A DNA stretch of 42,678 bases from a virus, in IMG/VR virus record IMGVR_UViG_3300009285_016193, positions 1 to 42,678 of that record. One strand, 5' to 3'. The position numbers and the translations under genes are program-made. How positions within the stretch are numbered: position 1 is the first letter of the stretch; each line of letters opens with the position of its first letter. Below the pieces are notes generated by a model, which was given only the letters and a program-made list of their open reading frames with translations, did no database searches and was not told the DNA's origin. Shown here one piece after another: positions 38,692-42,678 of the stretch.

Positions 38692-39270
38692 ATGTTGTAT
38701 AATTCATTAAACATCGAGGTTGCCCGTTTCGCGGACAAGTCGGAGAGACGACCGGAGCTTGCCGCCGTGTTTTTCAAAAAAGACATGGTTGTAGCTACGG
38801 ACACTTTCCGCTTGCTGGAAATATCCACGCCCGCGAATGTGAAGCCGGAAGAATTTCCGGACGCCATGCGCGGCTTCTCTCCATTTCTTGTGGACGCGCG
38901 AGCGGTGTCAAAACTCAAGATACCGAAGCATAAGACATTGCCAGCGCTTGAGTACGCGGCGATAAAACATCTTGATAAGGACAACGCGACATTCCTGACG
39001 GTTGACGATACGCTATCGCAAAGTACAACAACGGCGCGAGTTGTTGACGGCACGTTTCCGGATTACGAAGCCATATTCCCATCCGGCGCGCCGGTTCTTG
39101 AAATAACAATCAATGGGAAGTTACTCGCGGAATTGCTGAATACGCTGTCAAAGCTCAATAAAATGTCGAGCGTAAAATTAAAACTATACGGCACGGAAAA
39201 GCCAATCGCGCTGTTTGCGGAAAACGATACGCAGAGGGCGCGGGCGCTTTTGATGCCGGTAAGGGAATAA
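38692..39270 (+). CDS. truncated DnaN-like sliding clamp
   Basis: The 192-residue protein matches the pattern of bacterial beta clamps, but only in part. Residues about 10-45 (ERRPELAAVFF...VVATDTFRLL) follow the start of clamp domain 2 with its TD-x-x-RL groove residues. DGTFPDYEAIFP follows the domain 2-3 border. The end (ALFAENDTQRARALLMPVRE) matches the MPxR groove strand at the clamp C-terminus. Domain 1 and apparently the first half of domain 3 are missing (DnaN is about 366 residues). It may form an unusual ring, or bind clamp clients without circling DNA. Confidence 0.7.
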   Translation: MLYNSLNIEVARFADKSERRPELAAVFFKKDMVVATDTFRLLEISTPANVKPEEFPDAMRGFSPFLVDARAVSKLKIPKHKTLPALEYAAIKHLDKDNATFLTVDDTLSQSTTTARVVDGTFPDYEAIFPSGAPVLEITINGKLLAELLNTLSKLNKMSSVKLKLYGTEKPIALFAENDTQRARALLMPVRE

Positions 39271-39354
39271 TTTGACATCTGCCGGAAAACGACGCTCTAT
39301 AACGCCCTAGGACGAAATTAAAAAAGGTCGGACGATACATTATACATAAAATGT

Positions 39355-39376
39355 AACTGACGCTGATAGTGCGTTT
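39355..39376. repeat. 22-bp direct repeat, copy 1 (intergenic)
   Basis: The 22 bases starting AACTGACGCTGATAGTGCG are repeated exactly at 39498-39519. This copy lies just upstream of the ATG at 39391; the other is inside that same gene. The repeat contains ACGC...GCGT arms. It may be a protein-binding site or trace of a duplication. Confidence 0.85.
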
Positions 39377-39390
39377 TACGCGAAACGAAA

Positions 39391-39549
39391 ATGAAAAAAT
39401 ACATAGTAACGTTTACCGGTAGCGCGGATGTCACGGCGAAAAATGAAGAAGAAGCAATCGAGGAAGCGGGATTTTTCCTGTTTGGGGATTCCGGAAAAAC
39501 TGACGCTGATAGTGCGTTTCAATTGATGAGTGTGGAAGAAGTGGAATAA
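39391..39549 (+). CDS. 52-residue hypothetical acidic protein
   Basis: ATG 39391 opens a frame with a beta-strand start (MKKYIVTFTGSADVTA) followed by an acidic helix (KNEEEAIEEAG) and an acidic end (SVEEVE). The layout resembles small phage proteins of the 'MKxYxVxxxGxxxVxAxxxEEAxxxA' kind that recur without known function. The gene contains copy 2 of the 22-bp repeat, and a structured RNA element starts right behind its stop. Confidence 0.55.
   Translation: MKKYIVTFTGSADVTAKNEEEAIEEAGFFLFGDSGKTDADSAFQLMSVEEVE
39498..39519. repeat. 22-bp direct repeat, copy 2 (inside the 52-residue gene)
   Basis: Exact copy of 39355-39376. Here it encodes TDADSAF near the C-terminus, so the identical DNA is kept in both a coding and a non-coding setting. 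Confidence 0.85.
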
Positions 39550-39603
39550 GCGCTTGACCCTGCTCATTTGCCGCAAGCGCACAAATGGGCAGAGATGAGG
39601 CGC
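39550..39603 (+). ncRNA. structured intergenic RNA element, copy 3 (pseudoknot-capable)
   Basis: It begins directly after the stop codon. GCGC-TTGA (39550-39557) leads to an 11-bp stem, CTGCTCATTTG (39560-39570) with CAAATGGGCAG (39582-39592, one G-U). ATGAG-GCGC (39595-39603) closes it by GCGC/GCGC pairing. Loop CAAGCGC (39574-39580) can pair with the leading GCGCTTG over 7 bp as a pseudoknot. The T-to-G change in the leading strand is matched in both partners, which is covariation against copy 2. Confidence 0.6.
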
Positions 39604-39607
39604 TACA

Positions 39608-39691
39608 ATGCCTGACGTGATAAGAATGGTCTATGATGGCGCGCTTCACCGCTACGCCTATCACATAGTCGCTGGTGTCGCGCAGGTGTAA
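39608..39691 (+). CDS. possible 27-residue ORF between RNA-like elements
   Basis: ATG 39608 reads MPDVIRMVYDGALHRYAYHI and seven more residues. It follows structured copy 3 and overlaps a second pseudoknot-like fold (39631-39683: CTATG with CATAG interleaved with GCGCG...CACC and GGTG...CGCGC). Whether the region is coding or structural RNA cannot be settled by eye. The rest of the gap to 39944 holds no convincing gene; one frame (about 39710-39846) ends a hydrophobic run in a lipobox-like LLFAC but lacks a clear start. Confidence 0.25.
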   Translation: MPDVIRMVYDGALHRYAYHIVAGVAQV

Positions 39692-39944
39692 AACCTCGAA
39701 TACTTTTATTGCTGGTGGAGATACTATTGTTTGCATGTTCACAATCAAAACAGAACAGTGGCGATCCGGAATCAGACGGATCACGGCTCGGAGTATACCC
39801 GTGTAAAAAACAACCGAAAGTTCGATAGCGCTTTTCATCATCAAAGAAAAAAGCTATTACCTTTACAATTCGCCGATAACGCTAACGCAACGAGGCGCGT
39901 CAATGTAGCGGAGTTGCGTTGTTGTTGGCGGCGGATCAAAAACT

Positions 39945-40430
39945 ATGTACATATTTTTACTCATCCCGTTTGTGCTTTCGTTGCTATTAGTAGTAACGAT
40001 GCAAAGCTCGTTCGATATGGATGTGCGTTTACCGGAGCCGATAGCGACGCCCGTACCCGCGCCATTGCTGCTTCCTCCGGAAGACGCAAAGGCGCAGGGC
40101 AGGATTATGCCGCCGGTTGTTGTGGCGCCCGTTGTCGTGCCACCGGTTACATTCCCCGTACCGTCATCCATAATTCCATTGACGCCTGGCGTAGCACCCA
40201 TACATTCTCTTGGGCCGGTTGTGGAGATTGCCCCGCCTACTGTATCAGAACCCGTACCCGAGCCGGTGATTGAAGAAGCGTCGCCGGTTGTTGTGATAAT
40301 GCCATTGCCGGTAGTAGAACCTACCACAACGCCGGTTGTGAAACCTGTGAAGCCAGCAGTGTGCAGTTGCACATTCTATTGGTGTTATCGGGATAGATTA
40401 AATGCGCAATGTCAGTTGTATGAAAATTGA
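39945..40430 (+). CDS. membrane-anchored Pro/Val-rich protein with Cys-rich end
   Basis: The 161-residue protein has an N-terminal membrane or signal helix (MYIFLLIPFVLSLLLVVTM). About 110 residues of Pro/Val/Glu-rich extended linker follow, and the C-terminal tail has four cysteines (VCSCTFYWCYRDRLNAQC). The linker resembles TonB- or spanin-like periplasm-spanning segments. Disulphides in the tail fit an extracytoplasmic location. A spanin-like or envelope-spanning role is a guess from architecture. The helicase gene starts inside its 3' end. Confidence 0.55.
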   Translation: MYIFLLIPFVLSLLLVVTMQSSFDMDVRLPEPIATPVPAPLLLPPEDAKAQGRIMPPVVVAPVVVPPVTFPVPSSIIPLTPGVAPIHSLGPVVEIAPPTVSEPVPEPVIEEASPVVVIMPLPVVEPTTTPVVKPVKPAVCSCTFYWCYRDRLNAQCQLYEN

Positions 40431-42051
40431 GTCAGCCGGACAAGAATTAAAAATCACGTTTCCGTATAATGCAACACTGGTCGCATTGGTAAAGCATTTG
40501 CCAGCTCGCAGGTACGATCCGCGCGTTCGTGCGTGGTTTATTCCTATTGTCGGGTCCCTGGAGCACGTTGAAAAACTGGCAAGGCGCGGGTTTTTGATTG
40601 ATCCGAAGGCGTATGCTTCTATGCGATCGGCCGAAGTCGATCGTATAGAACTTGAAGCGCTGGCTGACAAAGAAGAAACCGGATTCGATACTACCTTGCC
40701 GTTATTTCCCTATCAGCGTGTTGGGTCAAAATTTTTATGGCGCGCCGGTTCGGGCTTGTTGGCTGATGAGGTTGGTTTGGGCAAGACCATACAAAGCTTG
40801 GCGGTGATTGAACGGACAAAAACATATCCGGTGTTGGTCTTTTGTCCGGCGATACTCAAATACCAATGGGAACAAGAGATAAAACGTTTTCTGCCGGCCG
40901 CGTCCACGACCGTGATCGACGGAAATGCCCTAGAACGCGAGAAGAGATGGAAAGAGGCATCAGACATCAAGATTGCGAATTACGAGCTGCTACAAAGGGA
41001 TTTTGACGCAATTTCAAGGGTAAAATGGGGTATGATCGTGGCGGACGAGGCGACTCGAATAGCAAATCCATTCACAAAGACCTATAAGACGATCACCAAG
41101 CTCAATGCGGCACACCGAATTGCCCTTACCGGTACGCCGATATCAAATCGTCCAGATGAACTGTGGGGCATAATTAACTGGTGCATGCCCGGAGTGTTGG
41201 GAAGCTATTATAGTTTTGTTGAGCGCTACTGCGTGAAAAACATGTGGGGCGGGATCTACCGCTATCAGCATCTTGAGGAATTACAAAAGCGCATCAAGCG
41301 TTTTATGATCCGCCGGCGCAAAGAAGACGTGTTGCCAGAGCTTCCGGAGAAGATCGTTTCCGATGTCCCGTTCCTTTTATCCGAAAAGGAATGGGAATTG
41401 TACCAGAAAATCCGCAAAGAGCTTTTGCATGAGATATTGAAAGAAGACATTTCAAAACTTGAGAACCCAATCACGATTCAAAACACTCTTACGAAGATGC
41501 TCCGGCTCCGGCAGATAGCAAATTCCCTCGAGCTTGTCGGAGAGAAAACCGATTCTTCAAAGCTCGAGGCGTTGCGTGAGGTATTGTCGGAAGTAGTAGC
41601 GGAAGATCGCAAAGTGATTGTATTCACGTTCTTCTCCGGCATGGCGGATATTCTTGAGCGTGAACTCAAAGAATACCATCCGCTAAAGATTACCGGCGAT
41701 GTTACGAATAGCGCACGGCAAATAGTCATTGATGATTTCAATTTCAAGGATGAACACAAAGTTTTAGTGATGACGAGTGCCGGTCAGTATGGCTTGAACA
41801 TTCAAGCGGCTTCATGCGTCATTCACTACGATCAGGAGTGGAGCTTGGCGAAAATGGAGCAACGCGAAGGACGTTCGCATCGTTTGGGACAACAAAGGTC
41901 GGTTCTCGTCTATAATCTTTTAGCAAAAGGGACCATAGACGAATACGTCCGGAAGATTCTCCGGACAAAACAACAACTTGCTCGGGATTTGCTCGGCGAC
42001 GGCATCGGCGCCGAAGAGATCAAGGGCATGCTCAATTATGGTGATGCCTAA
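40402..42051 (+). CDS. SNF2-family helicase with HARP-like N-terminus
   Basis: The protein is 549 residues from ATG 40402; ATG 40420 is a possible later start. Residues about 15-50 look like a HARP/annealing-helicase type strand pair (KITFPYN...RAWFIP). The two RecA-like domains carry DEVGLGKT (122-129), DEAT (215-218) in place of the usual DEAH, LTGTPISN, GLNIQAASCVIHYD and QREGRSHRLGQ. SMARCAL1-like phage helicases remodel forks or displaced strands. It overlaps the upstream gene by 29 bases and the downstream gene by eight. Confidence 0.9.
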   Translation: MRNVSCMKIESAGQELKITFPYNATLVALVKHLPARRYDPRVRAWFIPIVGSLEHVEKLARRGFLIDPKAYASMRSAEVDRIELEALADKEETGFDTTLPLFPYQRVGSKFLWRAGSGLLADEVGLGKTIQSLAVIERTKTYPVLVFCPAILKYQWEQEIKRFLPAASTTVIDGNALEREKRWKEASDIKIANYELLQRDFDAISRVKWGMIVADEATRIANPFTKTYKTITKLNAAHRIALTGTPISNRPDELWGIINWCMPGVLGSYYSFVERYCVKNMWGGIYRYQHLEELQKRIKRFMIRRRKEDVLPELPEKIVSDVPFLLSEKEWELYQKIRKELLHEILKEDISKLENPITIQNTLTKMLRLRQIANSLELVGEKTDSSKLEALREVLSEVVAEDRKVIVFTFFSGMADILERELKEYHPLKITGDVTNSARQIVIDDFNFKDEHKVLVMTSAGQYGLNIQAASCVIHYDQEWSLAKMEQREGRSHRLGQQRSVLVYNLLAKGTIDEYVRKILRTKQQLARDLLGDGIGAEEIKGMLNYGDA

Positions 42052-42256
42052 AAAGTACTACATCGAGTACAGAAAAAAGAATAAAGATAAACTTCGCGCC
42101 GCATGGGAGCGCTGGGCAGCGGCTCACCCCGAGGTCCGCCGGCGAATTGCGCGCGAGAGCTATCATCGGAGAAAACAGTTGAAGCCGGTGAAACGGGTCC
42201 CGATTGACGAAGAAATTCTTTCTGATTTGGCGTACCCGAAATTACATAGGGGCTAG
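42044..42256 (+). CDS. small very basic hypothetical protein
   Basis: From ATG 42044 the product has 70 residues, mostly Lys, Arg, Glu and Ala in helical runs (KKYYIEYRKKNKDKLRAAW). ATG 42038 adds two residues. The start lies within the helicase gene end, so it is probably coupled. The basic helical repeat is typical of nucleic-acid-binding segments seen before HNH domains, but no HNH part follows. It ends the rightward operon. Confidence 0.5.
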   Translation: MPKKYYIEYRKKNKDKLRAAWERWAAAHPEVRRRIARESYHRRKQLKPVKRVPIDEEILSDLAYPKLHRG

Positions 42257-42382
42257 AAAAATTGTCGCCACGACAACGGTACCAATTATAATCCACATAA
42301 AAAACGCCCAAAATAACGTTCCGAAAAAGTCACTTGGTTTTTCACCGAATATCTCGTCCCATATCCAACGAAAGAATTTCAT
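42242..42382 (-). CDS. 46-residue membrane protein
   Basis: ATG 42382 gives a frame with an amphipathic aromatic start (MKFFRWIWDEIFGE) and a long membrane helix (about residues 22-44). It overlaps the upstream gene stop as ATGA and the convergent basic gene by 15 bases. Function is unknown. Confidence 0.5.
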   Translation of the reverse strand: MKFFRWIWDEIFGEKPSDFFGTLFWAFFMWIIIGTVVVATIFLAPM

Positions 42383-42660
42383 TCTTTAAGATAATCAATT
42401 ACTTTTTGGAGAGTGTTGTTTCCATTTTCCAACCCACAATCGCAACCTTTGGTACTACCTGTAATATGGAAATCGCAATCAAGAGGATGTCTTGATTTTT
42501 TCATCCCCTCCGCTTCCTCAATCAGTCCTTTGATAAGGTTGGTTTGGGAGAAAAGAAAAAACTTTTGTATGTTTCCGAAATCTACAACCTTGAAAACCTC
42601 GTATGGAGGTTCAGTATCACATAATAACAACCACGCTTTGATTTTTTTTTCTTTCTTCAT
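42379..42660 (-). CDS. hypothetical protein with cysteine cluster
   Basis: The 93-residue protein begins with KKEKKIKAWLLLCDTEPPYEV. It has a mixed alpha/beta body, then a CDFH...CDCG cluster that may bind metal, and ends in NNTLQKVIDYLKE. A GAAGAAG purine tract stands just before the ATG. If the window is circular, it is coupled to the small ORF spanning the junction (1-38). No function can be given. Confidence 0.55.
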   Translation of the reverse strand: MKKEKKIKAWLLLCDTEPPYEVFKVVDFGNIQKFFLFSQTNLIKGLIEEAEGMKKSRHPLDCDFHITGSTKGCDCGLENGNNTLQKVIDYLKE

Positions 42661-42678
42661 AAAAACTTCTTCGATAAA

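Noticed and set aside
38579-39603. HDV-like, hammerhead or twister ribozyme
   Set aside because: ATGAG resembles part of the hammerhead core but the GAAA side is missing. The pseudoknot lacks HDV P3 and P4. Twister conserved loops are absent.
39731-40273. 180-residue plus-strand frame, and the 169-residue minus-strand frame at 39863-40372
   Set aside because: Both overlap the Pro/Val-rich membrane-protein frame, which alone has a sensible membrane helix and ordered layout. The minus frame is a Gly/Thr shadow of the Pro/Val codons.

Overview
The window reads as a nearly complete or complete genome of a tailed double-stranded DNA phage of the short-tailed (podovirus-like) type. It has a large terminase, portal, scaffold, HK97-like capsid protein, a tail adaptor and nozzle pair and two large internal or ejection-type proteins, but no tape-measure, sheath or tail-tube gene. 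I see no integrase, excisionase or CI-like repressor, and no tRNA or rRNA gene. The host cannot be named. Sigma70-type promoters, consensus DnaA boxes and two peptidoglycan-degrading enzymes show only that it is a walled bacterium. Genes are tightly packed, often with ATGA stop/start overlaps. If the two ends are joined, a short ORF runs across the junction and stops in exactly such an ATGA overlap, so the sequence may be a closed circular contig.

Layout. (1) 42660 back to 42242 and 1929 to 1, leftward: small proteins, a P-loop ATPase with a winged helix, and a CHC2 zinc-finger protein (incomplete primase-like pair). (2) 2025-4228, rightward from a promoter at 1960-1987: AT-hook/HTH protein, possible ssDNA-binding protein, RecB-type nuclease, coiled-coil protein, ribbon-helix-helix protein. 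(3) 4230-4660: two strongly base-paired intergenic elements, probably structured RNA. (4) 4715-13800, rightward: a glycan cassette with three glycosyltransferases, two SDR sugar-nucleotide enzymes, three methyltransferases and a glutamine-dependent asparagine synthetase homologue. (5) 15171 down to 13776, leftward: lysis genes (M23 peptidase, lytic transglycosylase-like protein, two small membrane proteins). (6) 36902 down to 15182, leftward: nucleases, packaging, head and tail genes, including three proteins with long Ser/Thr-repeat tracts. (7) 36903-37632: non-coding control region with TGTTTCAC repeats, a DnaA box, an AT-rich tract and a strong rightward promoter, a good candidate origin. 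(8) 37633-42256, rightward: small early-type genes, a truncated DnaN-like sliding clamp and an SNF2 helicase, with pseudoknot-capable elements in the intergenic gaps.

Two ideas stand out. First, the last glycosyltransferase carries features of polypeptide GalNAc-transferases (DxH metal motif, GGGE...W.MG block), and the same genome encodes three mucin-like Ser/Thr-repeat proteins among its virion genes. A phage-borne mucin-type glycosylation system for the virion is therefore a testable inference. Second, the right-hand operon carries a family of related RNA elements (GCKC-TTGA, long stem, ATGAG-GNGC) directly after stop codons, with covarying pairs and an alternative pseudoknot. I do not recognise them as a known RNA class. 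The replication genes lack any DNA polymerase, and the clamp-like protein keeps the client-binding groove residues but is only about half length, which suggests that the host replisome is used or redirected.
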